Under the pieces are notes generated by a model that was given only the letters and a program-made list of their open reading frames with translations, searched no databases and was not told where the DNA came from. From Salibaculum griseiflavum (GTDB taxonomy: Bacteria > Pseudomonadota > Alphaproteobacteria > Rhodobacterales > Rhodobacteraceae): 59,754 nt of DNA. Location of the stretch: assembly GCF_003129565.1 (NCBI RefSeq), contig NZ_QETF01000019.1, positions 1 through 59,754 of the forward strand. The letters are read 5' to 3'. The translations under genes were made by a program, and so were the position numbers. This document shows, piece after piece, positions 28,268 to 38,174 of the stretch. Every line of letters begins with the position of its first letter. Within the stretch, counting starts at the first letter, position 1.

Positions 28268-29482
28268 ATGACAACCTCGCCCGATGTCCGGTTTCTCGAT
28301 CGCCGGACCGCCCCACACCTTCTGACCCTGATCCTGTTGGCCGGTATTCCCGCGCTCAACATGTCGATCTTCCTGCCGTCGCTGAACGGCATGGCGGTCT
28401 ATTTCCAGGCCGATTACGCGGTGATGCAGCTCGCGGTTTCGGGCTACCTGGCGGCGACAGCGATCCTCCAGGTCGGAATCGGCCCCCTGGCCGACCGATA
28501 CGGGCGCCGGCCGATGATCCTCGGGGCGCTCAGCTTGTTCCTGGTCGCGACGATCGGCACGATCCTGTCCCCGACAGTCGAAGTCTTCCTGGCATTCCGG
28601 CTTCTTCAGGCGGCGGTCGCCACGGCCATGGTCTTGTCTCGGGCGATCGTGCGCGACATGGTCCCTGACGCCGAGGCGGCCTCGATGATCGGCTACGTCA
28701 CCATGGGCATGGCCCTGGTGCCGATGATCGGCCCGGCCATCGGGGGTGCGCTCGACCAGCTGTTCGATTGGCATGCCTCTTTCGTCTTTCTTGCAGTCGC
28801 CGGAGCGGCGGTTCTGGCGCTGGCCTATTACGACCTGGGCGAGACCGTGGCCGGGTCGGGGATGGATTTCCGGGCGCAGATGCGCACCTATCCCGAACTT
28901 CTGACATCGCCGCGTTTCTGGGGCTATGTCGCCTGCGCCGCCTTCGGATCGGGCGCCTTCTTTGCCCTGTTGGGCGGCGCATCCTTCGTGGCGGGAGAGG
29001 TGTTCGGACTATCCCCGTTCTGGGCCGGGATCGCGCTTGGATCCCCCGCGATCGGCTATGCGATCGGAAACGGGATTTCCGGGCGATTCTCTGTCCGGAT
29101 CGGCATCGACCGGATGATCCTGATCGGCACCCTGATCGCCGGGGCTGGCATGGGGGCCTCGCTGATCGTTTCGCTGTTGGGGTATTCGCACCCTCTGCTG
29201 TTTTTCGGGTTCTGCACCTCGCTTGGGCTGGGCAACGGAATCATGCTGCCCAATGCCACCGCCGGGTCGCTATCAGTGCGCCCGCATCTGGCCGGCACGG
29301 CCAGCGGGCTGGGCGGCGCGATCATGATCGGCGGCGGTGCTTTCCTGTCGGCTATCGCGGGCAGCCTTCTGACCGAGCAAACCGGCGCTTTGCCGCTGCA
29401 GGCCATCATGTTCGTAACGTCGGTTCTGGCAACCGGCTCGATCCTGTTGGTGATGCGCCGCACGGCCAAACTGAGCCGCTGA
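28268..29482 (+). CDS. Bcr/CflA-type MFS drug exporter
   Basis: The 404 residues form twelve predicted transmembrane helices. Family marks are GPLADRYGRRPMILG after helix 2, the ATAMVLSRAIVRDMV segment in the first half, and PMIGPAIGGALDQLFDWHASF between helices 5 and 6, typical of the Bcr/CflA subgroup of proton-driven exporters (DHA1). The substrate is unknown; known relatives export bicyclomycin, chloramphenicol or sulfonamides. It diverges from pccB and lies upstream of pccR, so it shares the pcc control region. Confidence 0.9.
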   Translation: MTTSPDVRFLDRRTAPHLLTLILLAGIPALNMSIFLPSLNGMAVYFQADYAVMQLAVSGYLAATAILQVGIGPLADRYGRRPMILGALSLFLVATIGTILSPTVEVFLAFRLLQAAVATAMVLSRAIVRDMVPDAEAASMIGYVTMGMALVPMIGPAIGGALDQLFDWHASFVFLAVAGAAVLALAYYDLGETVAGSGMDFRAQMRTYPELLTSPRFWGYVACAAFGSGAFFALLGGASFVAGEVFGLSPFWAGIALGSPAIGYAIGNGISGRFSVRIGIDRMILIGTLIAGAGMGASLIVSLLGYSHPLLFFGFCTSLGLGNGIMLPNATAGSLSVRPHLAGTASGLGGAIMIGGGAFLSAIAGSLLTEQTGALPLQAIMFVTSVLATGSILLVMRRTAKLSR

Positions 29483-29497
29483 TCATTGCGCGACGGG

Positions 29498-29535
29498 TTT
29501 GCAAAGACTATCGTCTTTCCAGGCTAACCTGCAAA
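29498..29535 (+). promoter_or_regulatory. PccR-like operator region in front of pccR
   Basis: TTTGCAAA at 29498-29505 and CCTGCAAA at 29528-29535 start 30 bases apart. A perfect palindrome AAAGAC-TATC-GTCTTT at 29503-29518 overlaps the first site. R. sphaeroides PccR represses its own gene through TTTGCAAA repeats. The region lies 29-66 bases before the pccR start, where an autoregulatory site is expected. Assignment as an operator is inferred. Confidence 0.6.
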
Positions 29536-29563
29536 GCACCCACTGCCCCGAGGACCTGCCGAC

Positions 29564-30958
29564 ATGGCGACCCAGAAACTCTATGCCGGCGCCAAGCTGC
29601 GCGAATTGCGCGGGCGCATCGGCCTGACCCAAAAGGCCTTCGCCGAGAAGTTGGGCGTGTCCCTGCCCTATCTCAACCAGATGGAAAACAACAACCGCCC
29701 GGTCTCGACCACGGTGGTTCTGGCGCTGGCGCAGGAATTCGGCTTCGACGTGACCGAGTTGCAATCGGGCGACGAGGCGCGCCTTGTCTCGGATATGCGC
29801 GAGGCCCTGGCCGACCCGGTCTTTACCAGCTCCGCCCCGCCGCAATCGGACCTGCGGCTGGCCGCCTCCAACGCGCCGGCCCTGGCCCGTGCCTTTCTCG
29901 AACTGCACACCGCCTATCGCCAGACCCATGAGCGTCTGGCCAGCCTCGACGAGGCACTGGGGCGCGAGGACAGCCGACTGCAACCCAGCCCGTGGGAAGA
30001 GGTGCGCGACTTTTTCCACTACTGCGACAATTACATCGACGCCGTCGACCGCGCGGCCGAAAGCTTCGCCGCCAAGGCCGGCCCGGATATCGAGGCCGCG
30101 ACGGCAAACGCGCTGACACGGCACGGCGTCACCATCGCCCGCAGCCGCGACCCCGAGATCCGGCGCTACGACGCCGAAACCAAGACCCTGACGCTCGCGC
30201 GCACCGCTGCGCCCTCGACGCAGGTTTTCCAGATGCTGCTGCAACTGGCGTTACTGGAACAGGACAAGCTGCTGGAGGCGACGCTCGATTTCGCCCGTTT
30301 CCAGAGCGATCAGGCCCGATCCATCGCCAAGATCGGCCTTGCCAATTATTTCGCCGGGGCCGCGCTGATGCCTTACGGCGTCTTCCTGGCGGCGGCGCAG
30401 GAAACACGGCACGACCTCGAACGGCTGGCGGACCGCTTCAGCGCCTCGCTGGAACAGGTGGCGCATCGCTTGTCGACCCTGCAAAGGCCCGGCGCCAAGG
30501 GGATTCCGTTCTTTTTCGTAAGGGTGGACCAGGCCGGCACCATCACCAAGCGCCACTCGGCCACAACGCTGCAATTCGCGCGGTTCGGCGGGGCGTGCCC
30601 GCTGTGGAATGTCCACCGGGCCTTCGAGACCCCCGGCCGCTGGTTGCGGCAACTGGCCGAAACCCCAGACGGCGTGCGCTATTTCTGTCTCGCGCGGGAT
30701 GTGTCCAAGCCCGGCGGCGCCTGGGGCATTCCGACCCGCCGCTACGCCATCGGGCTGGGCTGCGAGGTGAAACATGCGGGCGCCCTGACCTATGCCGACG
30801 GCATGCCCACCGATCATGCCGAGGCCTTCGAACCGATCGGCATTTCCTGCCGCATCTGCGAACGGCGCAATTGCCCGCAGCGATCGGTCCCGCCATTGGA
30901 ACGGCAGCTGCGCGTGGACCCCAATCGTCGTGGCATGCTGCCCTACCAGGTCGATTGA
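29564..30958 (+). CDS. pccR: Short-chain fatty acyl-CoA regulator PccR (ScfR family)
   Basis: The 464 residues have an N-terminal XRE-type helix-turn-helix (about 10-64, LRELRGRIGLTQKAFAEKL), a long middle with a DUF2083/IrrE-like region, and a C-terminal CRICERRNC cluster (Cys429, Cys432, Cys437). This is the ScfR/RamB/PrpR layout. R. sphaeroides PccR activates pccB and represses itself on propionate. Actinobacterial PrpR has been reported to hold an iron-sulfur cluster with such cysteines, which is a possibility here. Its position next to pccB and the TTTGCAAA sites support the name. Confidence 0.9.
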   Translation: MATQKLYAGAKLRELRGRIGLTQKAFAEKLGVSLPYLNQMENNNRPVSTTVVLALAQEFGFDVTELQSGDEARLVSDMREALADPVFTSSAPPQSDLRLAASNAPALARAFLELHTAYRQTHERLASLDEALGREDSRLQPSPWEEVRDFFHYCDNYIDAVDRAAESFAAKAGPDIEAATANALTRHGVTIARSRDPEIRRYDAETKTLTLARTAAPSTQVFQMLLQLALLEQDKLLEATLDFARFQSDQARSIAKIGLANYFAGAALMPYGVFLAAAQETRHDLERLADRFSASLEQVAHRLSTLQRPGAKGIPFFFVRVDQAGTITKRHSATTLQFARFGGACPLWNVHRAFETPGRWLRQLAETPDGVRYFCLARDVSKPGGAWGIPTRRYAIGLGCEVKHAGALTYADGMPTDHAEAFEPIGISCRICERRNCPQRSVPPLERQLRVDPNRRGMLPYQVD

Positions 30959-31015
30959 CGCGCAGGGTCCATTCGGGACACAAGTATCGGACACCAATGC
31001 CGGGAGGAGCGCAGC

Positions 31016-31471
31016 ATGGAACTGAGCGGGACACAGATGATCGCCGCCGACAGGGAAACCGTCTGGACCCATCTGAACGATGCCGAAACACTGAAGGCCT
31101 GCATCCCAGGCTGCGAAGAGCTGACCGGCAATGCGCAGGAGGGGTTCGAGGCCGTGGTCAAACAGAAGGTCGGCCCGGTCAAGGCGACCTTCAAGGGCCA
31201 GGTGACGCTGGAAAACGTGAATGCGCCCGAAAGCTACACGCTGGTTGGCGAAGGCAAGGGCGGCGTGGCCGGTTTCGCGAAGGGGTCAGCCGATGTATCG
31301 CTCGCGCCGGTCTCCGAGGGCACGGAACTGACCTACGCGGTGGAGGCCAAGGTTGGCGGCAAGCTGGCTCAGTTGGGCAGCCGTGTCGTGGGCGGGTTCG
31401 CCCGCAAGATGGCGGATGCGTTTTTCGAGAATTTCAAAGCCCATGTGGAGGGCGCGGGCGACAACGCCTGA
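31016..31471 (+). CDS. CoxG-type SRPBCC protein
   Basis: The 151 residues start MELSGTQMIAADRETVW and show LNDAETLKACIPGCEEL, KVGPVKATFKG and a C-terminal long helix after GSRVVGGFARKMADAFFENF. This is the CoxG (carbon monoxide dehydrogenase subunit G) branch of the START/SRPBCC fold. CoxG anchors or matures molybdenum hydroxylases at the membrane. No coxLMS genes are near, so the protein is probably an orphan family member whose ligand is unknown. GGGAGGAG precedes the ATG. It follows pccR by 57 bases on the same strand. Confidence 0.85.
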   Translation: MELSGTQMIAADRETVWTHLNDAETLKACIPGCEELTGNAQEGFEAVVKQKVGPVKATFKGQVTLENVNAPESYTLVGEGKGGVAGFAKGSADVSLAPVSEGTELTYAVEAKVGGKLAQLGSRVVGGFARKMADAFFENFKAHVEGAGDNA

Positions 31472-31552
31472 CCAGCCATCCACTTATTGATCCTTCGCGG
31501 CATACGGGGCCCGCTATCCACGTCTGGTAGCGCAGTTGGCGGGCCGCCGGGC

Positions 31553-31792
31553 TCAGGCTTTTTGCAGCTCGGACCAGATTTGGTCCTTGAGGGCCAGACG
31601 TTGCTTGCGCAGCTCGGCCATATGCAGATCATCGGTCGGTTCCACGTCCGTTTCGGCACGATGCACCGCGCGGTTGATCTCGTGGTATTCCTCGAAAAGC
31701 TTGGCGAAATGGGCGTCTTCCACCTTCAGCTTGTGGATCGCGTCGACGTGATCCGGAAATTCCTCGGCCAGCTCGTGAGGGGTATGCGACAT
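31553..31792 (-). CDS. YdcH-family (DUF465) small protein
   Basis: The 79-residue, strongly charged, probably coiled-coil protein starts MSHTPHELAEEFPDH and contains HFAKLFEEYHEINRAVHRAE and LRKQRLALKDQI, the DUF465/YdcH pattern. Members are abundant small helical proteins of unknown function. It lies 86 bases downstream of betA on the same strand and converges with the coxG-like gene. No special motif is present. Confidence 0.85.
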   Translation of the reverse strand: MSHTPHELAEEFPDHVDAIHKLKVEDAHFAKLFEEYHEINRAVHRAETDVEPTDDLHMAELRKQRLALKDQIWSELQKA

Positions 31793-31878
31793 GGTTCTCC
31801 CTTTCTGTTCGCGTCTTCACGAAACGACGCTAGAGGCCAGCACCGCACTGCACTTTGACAGGGATCAAAGGATTCGGC

Positions 31879-33519
31879 CTATCTTTGAGAATTCTGCCAA
31901 TCGGGGTGAACCCATGGCCGATCATTGGCCGGGGGCAGACGGCGTCCAAGCACATGATCGGCGATCTTCTCGCCCACCATGATCGAGGGTGCATTCAGGT
32001 TCCCGTTCGTGATGCGCGGAAAGATCGAGCTGTCGGCCACGCGCAACCCCTGGACCCCGATCACCCGACCCTGCGGATCGACCACCGCGTCCGGGTCATC
32101 GGCACGGCCCATGCGGCAGGTGCCACAGGGGTGATAGGCGCTTTCGGCATGCTCGCGTATCGCCGCGTCCAGATCGGCATCGCTCTGGGCCATCGGCCCC
32201 GGCACCAGTTCCTCGCCCCGCCAAGGCGCAAAGGCCTCCTGCCCGAGGATTTCGCGGGTCAGGCGGATGCAGGTGCGGAACTCGTCCCAGTCGTCGGGAT
32301 GGGACATGTAGTTGAAGAAAATGCGCGGATCGTCCTCGGGATTGGCCGAGCGCAAGGTCACCGCGCCGCGCGATTTCGACCGCATCGGGCCGACATGGGC
32401 CTGGAACCCTTCGCGCGCGCCCTTCCCGTCATAGCGCACGGCAAGGGGCAGGAAGTGGAACTGGATGTCCGGATACGCAATACCCGCCCGGCTGCGGATG
32501 AAGCCGCAGCTTTCGAACTGATTGCTTGTGCCGGGGCCCTGCCGGCGGAACAGCCATTGCGCCCCGACCCAGGCTTTTCCCAAAAGGCTCCAATACTTGT
32601 AGAGGCTCACGCGGCCCTTCGCCGACATCTGAACGTAGAGTTCGAGGTGATCCTGCAGGTTCTGCCCGACGCCGGGGCGATCGGCCACGACCTCGATCCC
32701 GTGTTCGGCCAGATGCGCCGCAGGGCCAATCCCCGACAGCATCAAGAGCTTGGGCGAGTTGATGGCCGAGGCGGCAACGATCACTTCAGCGCGCGCCGAG
32801 ATCACGCGTCCATCGGCCAGTTCCACGCCCTTGGCGCGCCCTTCGTCGATCACCAGCCTTGCTGCGAGACCATGCACGATACGACAGCGGCCGGTGTCCT
32901 GGGCCGGGCGCAGATAGGCCCGCGCGGCCGACCAGCGTTTGCCTTTCCAGATCGTCGCCTCAAAGGGGCCGAAGCCTTCTTGCTTTTCACCGTTGTAATC
33001 GTCGGTCAGCTCATACCCGGCCTGTCCGCCCGCCTCTATGAAAGCCTGCACAAGGGGGTTCTTGCCCGCCCCGCGCGTGACATGCAGCGGGCCGCCCTGA
33101 CCGCGCCAGGCCGGATCGCCGCCACGTCCGCCATCGTGCCAGTCTTCCATGCGCCGGTAATAGGGCAGCACGTCGGCATAGCCCCAGCCCTCGGCCCCGG
33201 TTTCGGCCCAATAATCAAAGTCGTGGGCATGGCCCCGCACGTAGATCATGCCGTTGATCGAGGACGATCCCCCGATCACCTTGCCCCGCGGACAGGCCAG
33301 CCGCCGCCCGCCCAGATGCGGCTCGGGTTCGGTTTCATAGCCCCAGTCATAGCGGCGCATGTTCATCGGGTAGGACAGCGCTGCGGGCATGTTTATGAAA
33401 GGCCCAAGATCGGAGCCGCCATATTCGATCACCAGCACGGATTTCCCGGCCTCGGCCAGCCGGTAGGCCATGGCACAGCCCGCCGAACCGGCCCCGACGA
33501 TGACGTAATCAGCCTGCAT
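31879..33519 (-). CDS. betA: Choline dehydrogenase
   Basis: BetA oxidises choline to betaine aldehyde (and further) with FAD at the membrane. The 546 residues are a GMC oxidoreductase: FAD loop [18 protein letters not shown] at 8-25, the signature [15 protein letters not shown], and the C-terminal [10 protein letters not shown] that provides active-site histidine. A second histidine/asparagine comes from the [19 protein letters not shown] end. It is the last of the betI-betC-betB-betA unit, starting 12 bases after betB. The betB neighbour distinguishes it from other GMC enzymes. Confidence 0.93.
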   Translation of the reverse strand: MQADYVIVGAGSAGCAMAYRLAEAGKSVLVIEYGGSDLGPFINMPAALSYPMNMRRYDWGYETEPEPHLGGRRLACPRGKVIGGSSSINGMIYVRGHAHDFDYWAETGAEGWGYADVLPYYRRMEDWHDGGRGGDPAWRGQGGPLHVTRGAGKNPLVQAFIEAGGQAGYELTDDYNGEKQEGFGPFEATIWKGKRWSAARAYLRPAQDTGRCRIVHGLAARLVIDEGRAKGVELADGRVISARAEVIVAASAINSPKLLMLSGIGPAAHLAEHGIEVVADRPGVGQNLQDHLELYVQMSAKGRVSLYKYWSLLGKAWVGAQWLFRRQGPGTSNQFESCGFIRSRAGIAYPDIQFHFLPLAVRYDGKGAREGFQAHVGPMRSKSRGAVTLRSANPEDDPRIFFNYMSHPDDWDEFRTCIRLTREILGQEAFAPWRGEELVPGPMAQSDADLDAAIREHAESAYHPCGTCRMGRADDPDAVVDPQGRVIGVQGLRVADSSIFPRITNGNLNAPSIMVGEKIADHVLGRRLPPANDRPWVHPDWQNSQR

Positions 33520-33531
33520 GTTTGCTCCTGC

Positions 33532-34986
33532 TCAGAAGGGCGCCTCGACATCGCCCATGCGGACATAGACGGACTTCTTCTCGCTGAAATGCTCGATGGC
33601 GGCGCTGGAGTTTTCGCGGCCCACGCCAGATTGCTTGGAGCCACCGAACGGGGCCTCGACGGGCGCATCATTATAGGTGTTGATGTAACAGGTGCCCGCC
33701 TCGAACCCCGCGGCCATGCGGTGGGCGCGGGTCAGGTCGCGCGTGAAGACGCCCGCGGACAGGCCGAACTCGGTATCGTTGGCCCGCGCCAGCACCTCGT
33801 CCTCGGTCTCGAAATCCAGCACCGACAGGACCGGGCCGAAGATCTCCTCGCGGGCGATGGTCATGTCGTCTGTCACGTCGGCGAAGACGGTGGGTTCGAT
33901 ATAATACCCCTCGCGGTCAACCCGATTGCCGCCGTGAACCAGACGGGCGCCCTCTTCGAGGCCCTTGGCGACATAGCCCTCAACGATCTCGAGTTGGGAT
34001 TGGCTGACCAGCGGACCGAAATTGGTGTTTTCATCCAACGGGTCGCCCATCTTCACGCCTGCCAGCCGTTCGGTCATCCGCGCCAGAAAGGCCTCCTTGA
34101 TGCCCTTCTGGACGAAAACCCGGGTGCCGTTGGAACAGACCTGCCCCGAGGAATAGAAATTGCCGTTGATCGCGCCGCTGACCGCGTTCTCCAGGTCGGC
34201 ATCGTCGAAAATCACGAGCGGCGACTTGCCGCCCAGTTCCATCGTCACGTGCTTCATGCCGACAGCGGCCATTGCATAGACCTTGCGGCCCGTGGGAACG
34301 GACCCGGTCAGCGACACCTTGGCCACCCGTTTGTCATTGACCAGAAGCGAGCCGACCCGCGCCCGGCCCTGCACCACGTTGTAAAGCCCCTTGGGCAGGC
34401 CCGCCTCGTGCAGGATCTCGGCCACCTGAAGGGCGGAAAGCGGCGTGGTTTCCGAGGGTTTGAAAACCATCGCATTACCGCAGGCCAGCGCCGGGGCACC
34501 CTTCCAGCAGGCAATCTGGGTGGGATAGTTCCAAGCCCCGAGGCCGACGCAGACGCCCAGAGGTTCGCGGCGCGTATAGACGAAGTCCTCGCCCAGCGGG
34601 ATGTAGTCGCCCGTCAGGCTGCCCGCGATCCCTCCAAAGTATTCCAGCGCATCGGCGCCGCTTGTGGCATCGGCGACAAGCGTTTCCTGCAAGGGCTTTC
34701 CGGTGTCGCGGGTTTCCAGCACCGAAAGATCGTGGTTGCGTTCGCGCATGATATCGGCAGCGCGGCGGAGGATACGGCCCCGCTCGGTTCCCGTCATGGC
34801 CGCCCATTCGGGCTGGGCCCGCTTGGCGGCGGCCAGGGCCTGTTCGACCACCGCGTCAGTGGCGGCGTAGACGGTCGCGATCTGTTCGCCGGTGGCCGGA
34901 TAGATCACCGGAATCTCGGCCCCGGTGGAATCCTCGACATATTCTCCGTCAACGAAATGGCTGCCCCTTGGCTGTGGGTCGATCAT
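33532..34986 (-). CDS. betB: Betaine-aldehyde dehydrogenase
   Basis: BetB oxidises betaine aldehyde to glycine betaine with NAD(P). The 484 residues contain the aldehyde dehydrogenase marks: [32 protein letters not shown], the general-base glutamate in [12 protein letters not shown], and the nucleophile cysteine in [21 protein letters not shown] site precedes the ATG at 34986, one base after the betC stop. Frames running further upstream belong to the overlap with betC and are not used. An aldehyde of another substrate is unlikely given betA and betC. Confidence 0.94.
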   Translation of the reverse strand: MIDPQPRGSHFVDGEYVEDSTGAEIPVIYPATGEQIATVYAATDAVVEQALAAAKRAQPEWAAMTGTERGRILRRAADIMRERNHDLSVLETRDTGKPLQETLVADATSGADALEYFGGIAGSLTGDYIPLGEDFVYTRREPLGVCVGLGAWNYPTQIACWKGAPALACGNAMVFKPSETTPLSALQVAEILHEAGLPKGLYNVVQGRARVGSLLVNDKRVAKVSLTGSVPTGRKVYAMAAVGMKHVTMELGGKSPLVIFDDADLENAVSGAINGNFYSSGQVCSNGTRVFVQKGIKEAFLARMTERLAGVKMGDPLDENTNFGPLVSQSQLEIVEGYVAKGLEEGARLVHGGNRVDREGYYIEPTVFADVTDDMTIAREEIFGPVLSVLDFETEDEVLARANDTEFGLSAGVFTRDLTRAHRMAAGFEAGTCYINTYNDAPVEAPFGGSKQSGVGRENSSAAIEHFSEKKSVYVRMGDVEAPF

Positions 34987-34987
34987 C

Positions 34988-36493
34988 TCATTCTCCTCTC
35001 GGAAAGCGTTGGTTTTCCTCAAGAACATTGAGGTCCATGTGATTGCGCATATAGCGTTCGGATGCCTTCTGAAGCGGCTGGTAATCCCACGGGTAATAGG
35101 CCCCGTTGCGCAGCGCCTCGTAGACCACCCAGCGCCGCGCCTGGCTTTGGCGCACCTCGGCATCGAACTTGTCGAGATCCCATCTGGCATCCGCCTGAGC
35201 CCGGAAATCCGCCAGGGTGCCTTGATGTTCTGCAACCTCGGCAAGATTGATCCGCTCTTGCGGGTCGGCCTCCAGGTCGAACAATTGCTCGGGGTCGAGC
35301 GCGCAACGATTGTATTTCCAACGGCCCTGCCGCAGCGACACGAGCGGCGCATAGGAGGCCTCGGCGGCATATTCCATCGCCACGGGGCTGGTCCGTGCGC
35401 CGCCCTGCCCCAAGGGTTTCAGGCTTTCGCCATCGGTCCAGGGCGCGACCTCGTCCATGCTGACCCCGGCCAGATCACAGACGGTCGGGCAGACGTCGAT
35501 ATTGCTGACGGGCGTATCCACGCGACCTGCCGCCATGTCCGGATCGCAGACCATCAGGGGCACGCGCGCCGAGCCCTCGAAGAAGGACATCTTGAACCAC
35601 AGACCACGCTCCCCCAGCATGTCGCCATGATCCGACACGAAGAGGATCGTGGCCTCCTGACGGGTGTCTTCCAGCACCTGAAGGATCTCTCCGATCTTGT
35701 CGTCAAGATAGCTGATATTGGCGAAATAGGCGCGGCGGGCGCGGCGGATATGGTCCTCGGTGATGTCGTAGCTGCGCCAGTCATTGGCGTCGAAAATGCG
35801 CTGCGAATGGGGATCGTGATCGTCGTAGTCCAGCGCTGCCATCTGCGGCAGCAGGTGATCGCAATCCTCGTAGAGATCCCAGTATTTCTTGCGCGCCACG
35901 TAGGGGTCATGGGGGTGGGTGAAGCTGACCGTCAGGCACCAGGGCCGGTCATCCTGACCGCGCGCAAGGTCGTAAAGCTTGCGGGTCGCGTGATAGGCGA
36001 CCTCGTCATCATATTCCATCTGATTGGAGATCTCGGCCACGCCCGCCCCGGTGACCGATCCCATGTTGTGATACCACCAGTCGATCCGTTCACCCGGCTT
36101 GCGATAATCCGGCGTCCAGCCGAAATCGGCCGGGTAGATATCGGTGGTCAGGCGTTCCTCGAACCCGTGCATCTGGTCGGGGCCGACGAAATGCATCTTG
36201 CCCGAAAGGCAGGTCTGGTAGCCCGCCCGGCGCAGATGGTGGGCATAGGTCGGCAGGGCCGAGCTGAACTCGGCGGCATTGTCATAGACGCCGGTGCGAC
36301 TGGGCAATTGGCCGGTCATGAAACTGGCCCGCCCGGGCGCGCAAAGCGGGCTGGCGGTATAGCTGTTGGCAAAACGTGTGGACCGATCCGCCAATCTGCG
36401 CAGATTCGGTGTATGCAGCCAATCGGCAGGCCCGTCGGGGAACAACGTCCCGTTCAACTGGTCCACCATCAGGATCAGGATATTGCGGGTCAT
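34988..36493 (-). CDS. betC: Choline-sulfatase
   Basis: BetC hydrolyses choline-O-sulfate to choline and sulfate. The 501 residues begin with the metal-binding [11 protein letters not shown] and carry C51-A-P-G-R55, the site converted to formylglycine, with [16 protein letters not shown] after it. [29 protein letters not shown] gives the second metal and substrate region. No signal peptide is visible, so it acts in the cytoplasm. Its start overlaps the betI stop by four bases. The matching choline importer lies across the betI promoter. Confidence 0.95.
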   Translation of the reverse strand: MTRNILILMVDQLNGTLFPDGPADWLHTPNLRRLADRSTRFANSYTASPLCAPGRASFMTGQLPSRTGVYDNAAEFSSALPTYAHHLRRAGYQTCLSGKMHFVGPDQMHGFEERLTTDIYPADFGWTPDYRKPGERIDWWYHNMGSVTGAGVAEISNQMEYDDEVAYHATRKLYDLARGQDDRPWCLTVSFTHPHDPYVARKKYWDLYEDCDHLLPQMAALDYDDHDPHSQRIFDANDWRSYDITEDHIRRARRAYFANISYLDDKIGEILQVLEDTRQEATILFVSDHGDMLGERGLWFKMSFFEGSARVPLMVCDPDMAAGRVDTPVSNIDVCPTVCDLAGVSMDEVAPWTDGESLKPLGQGGARTSPVAMEYAAEASYAPLVSLRQGRWKYNRCALDPEQLFDLEADPQERINLAEVAEHQGTLADFRAQADARWDLDKFDAEVRQSQARRWVVYEALRNGAYYPWDYQPLQKASERYMRNHMDLNVLEENQRFPRGE

Positions 36494-37062
36494 CTCAGCT
36501 CCCTTTCGATCAGGCCGAGGGCCAGCGCCGTCGCCTCGTCCCCGTTTTCAAGGTCGTCGCGCAGGCTGACCCGCAGGTAGAGCCCGTCGATCAGCGCCGC
36601 GAGGCGCTCGGCTATAGCCTCGGCAGCATCGCCGGCAAGCGGCCGCAGTTCATGCAGCAGGTTGGACCGCAACCGCCGCCGATAGATCGTCAGGAGCCGG
36701 GCCGCGCTGTCACTTTTCTGAGCAAGAACATAGAAATTCAGCCAGGATGCGATGGTCTCCTTGCGAAAATTCGATGTCGAGAAGCTGGCCCGCACGATCG
36801 CCTCCAACCTGTCACGCGGTCCGGTTGCCATGGCCAGCGCACCGCGCACCTCGGCGCCATAGACGGTCAGGGTGTGGCGCATCGCGGCCAGGAAAATATC
36901 CTCCTTGCCGCCGAAATAATGATGCGCCAGCGCACTGGACATCCCCGCCCGCTTGGCGATGCGGGCCACGGTCACGTCAAGACTTCCGGTGGCCCCGATC
37001 TCGGCGATCGTGGCTTTTACCAGTGCCTCGCGGCGTATAGGCTCTGCCCCAAGCTTTGGCAT
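36490..37062 (-). CDS. betI: TetR-type repressor BetI
   Basis: BetI represses bet genes until choline binds. The ATG at 37062 gives 190 residues: MPKLGAEPIRREALVKATIAEIG, HTH with TVARIAKRAGMSSALAHHYFGGKEDIF (about 30-56) and a ligand domain with FRKETIASWLNFYVLAQ typical of BetI. A start at 37092 is possible but would overlap the presumed operator. It heads the minus-strand bet operon and diverges from choXWV over 95 bases that contain two palindromes. Confidence 0.93.
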   Translation of the reverse strand: MPKLGAEPIRREALVKATIAEIGATGSLDVTVARIAKRAGMSSALAHHYFGGKEDIFLAAMRHTLTVYGAEVRGALAMATGPRDRLEAIVRASFSTSNFRKETIASWLNFYVLAQKSDSAARLLTIYRRRLRSNLLHELRPLAGDAAEAIAERLAALIDGLYLRVSLRDDLENGDEATALALGLIERELR

Positions 37063-37078
37063 GCGGTCTCCGAAATGA

Positions 37079-37121
37079 CTTGCAATGTGCAAGCTAGTTT
37101 GTTTTTTATTGACTCGTCAAT
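37079..37121. promoter_or_regulatory. BetI-like operator region between betI and choX
   Basis: ATTGA-CTCG-TCAAT at 37108-37121 is a perfect dyad of the same form as known BetI sites (ATTGA-N4-TCAAT type). A second dyad, CTTGCA-ATG-TGCAAG, lies at 37079-37093, close to the betI start. Between them is a T-rich run. The first is a good candidate for BetI control of both directions; the second may be another operator. Both readings are inferred from symmetry and position. Confidence 0.7.
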
Positions 37122-37157
37122 CAAGAAAAAGCCGAAACCGACAACAGGGAGATACCT

Positions 37158-38081
37158 ATGAAATCCTCGCTTTCGATCCTCGCCATCTGCGCGGCCACCG
37201 CGGCCCATGCCGATTGCGAAACCGTGACCTTCTCGGATGTGGGCTGGACCGACATCACTGCCACCACCGCTGCCACCACCGTCGTGCTCGAAGCCTTGGG
37301 CTACGACACCGATATCAAGGTTCTGTCCGTTCCGGTGACATACACCTCGCTGGCCGAAGGTGACGTCGATGTCTTCCTTGGCAACTGGATGCCCACCATG
37401 GAAGGTGACATCGCCCCCTACCGCGAGGCCGGCACCGTCGACACCGTGCGCGCCAACCTGGAAGGCGCGAAATACACGCTGGCCACCAATGCCGCGGGTG
37501 CCGCGCTGGGAATCACCACTTTCGCCGATATCGCCCCCAATGCCGATGCACTGGATGCGGAAATCTACGGCATCGAGCCGGGCAATGACGGCAACCGCCT
37601 GATCATGGACATGATCGCCGACAACGCCTTTGGTCTCGGCGATGCCGATTTCGAGGTGGTCGAAAGCTCCGAGGCGGGGATGCTGGCCCAGGTGGGCCGC
37701 GCGTCGGACCGGGACGAGGCGATCGTGTTCCTGGGCTGGGAACCCCACCCGATGAACGCAAGTTACGACATGACCTACCTGGAAGGTGGCGATGACTGGT
37801 TCGGCCCGAACCTCGGCGGCGCGACGGTCTATACCAATACCACCGCCGGCTACACCGAGGCCTGCCCGAACCTTGGGGTATTCCTGAACAACCTGGAATT
37901 CACGCTGGCCATGGAAAACGAGATCATGGGCGCGATCCTGAACGATGGCGAAGACCCCGCCGAGGCCGCGACCGCCTGGATGGCCGGCAACACGGATGTC
38001 GTCATGGGCTGGCTTGACGGCGTGACCACCAAGGATGGCGGCGACGCCGCCGAGGCCGTTTCGGCCGCGCTGGATATGTAA
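37158..38081 (+). CDS. choX: Choline ABC transporter, substrate-binding protein
   Basis: ChoX captures choline in the periplasm. The 307 residues have a signal peptide to about AAHA, then CETVTFSDVGWTDITATTA, VFLGNWMPTM and FLGWEPHPMN. The tryptophans in these segments fit the aromatic box that holds the quaternary amine in ChoX/ProX-type proteins. AGGGAG precedes the ATG. It is the first gene of choXWV and is followed by a hairpin that may reduce expression of the downstream membrane genes. Confidence 0.93.
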   Translation: MKSSLSILAICAATAAHADCETVTFSDVGWTDITATTAATTVVLEALGYDTDIKVLSVPVTYTSLAEGDVDVFLGNWMPTMEGDIAPYREAGTVDTVRANLEGAKYTLATNAAGAALGITTFADIAPNADALDAEIYGIEPGNDGNRLIMDMIADNAFGLGDADFEVVESSEAGMLAQVGRASDRDEAIVFLGWEPHPMNASYDMTYLEGGDDWFGPNLGGATVYTNTTAGYTEACPNLGVFLNNLEFTLAMENEIMGAILNDGEDPAEAATAWMAGNTDVVMGWLDGVTTKDGGDAAEAVSAALDM

Positions 38082-38088
38082 GAGCGAC

Positions 38089-38113
38089 CGGGCCGTCCTG
38101 ATGGGGCGGCCCG
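38089..38113 (+). terminator. Intercistronic hairpin between choX and choW
   Basis: CGGGCCG at 38089-38095 pairs with CGGCCCG at 38107-38113, extended by three pairs including one G-T, around a short loop. Only ATTTCC follows, so termination would be partial. Such hairpins behind binding-protein genes usually stabilise the first part of the message or attenuate the rest. Confidence 0.6.
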
Positions 38114-38174
38114 ATTTCCTTGGACGGGACGCGATGATGCAACGCCCTGACCTCGCTGGGCGGATTGGAGGCCC

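Noticed and set aside
31016-31471. CoxG-like gene as evidence for carbon monoxide oxidation
   Set aside because: No coxL, coxM, coxS or accessory genes in the window; orphan CoxG-type proteins are common.
31855-35031. A 1058-residue plus-strand frame opposite betA and betB
   Set aside because: Both opposite genes are clear enzymes with ribosome-binding sites; the antisense product has no recognisable features.
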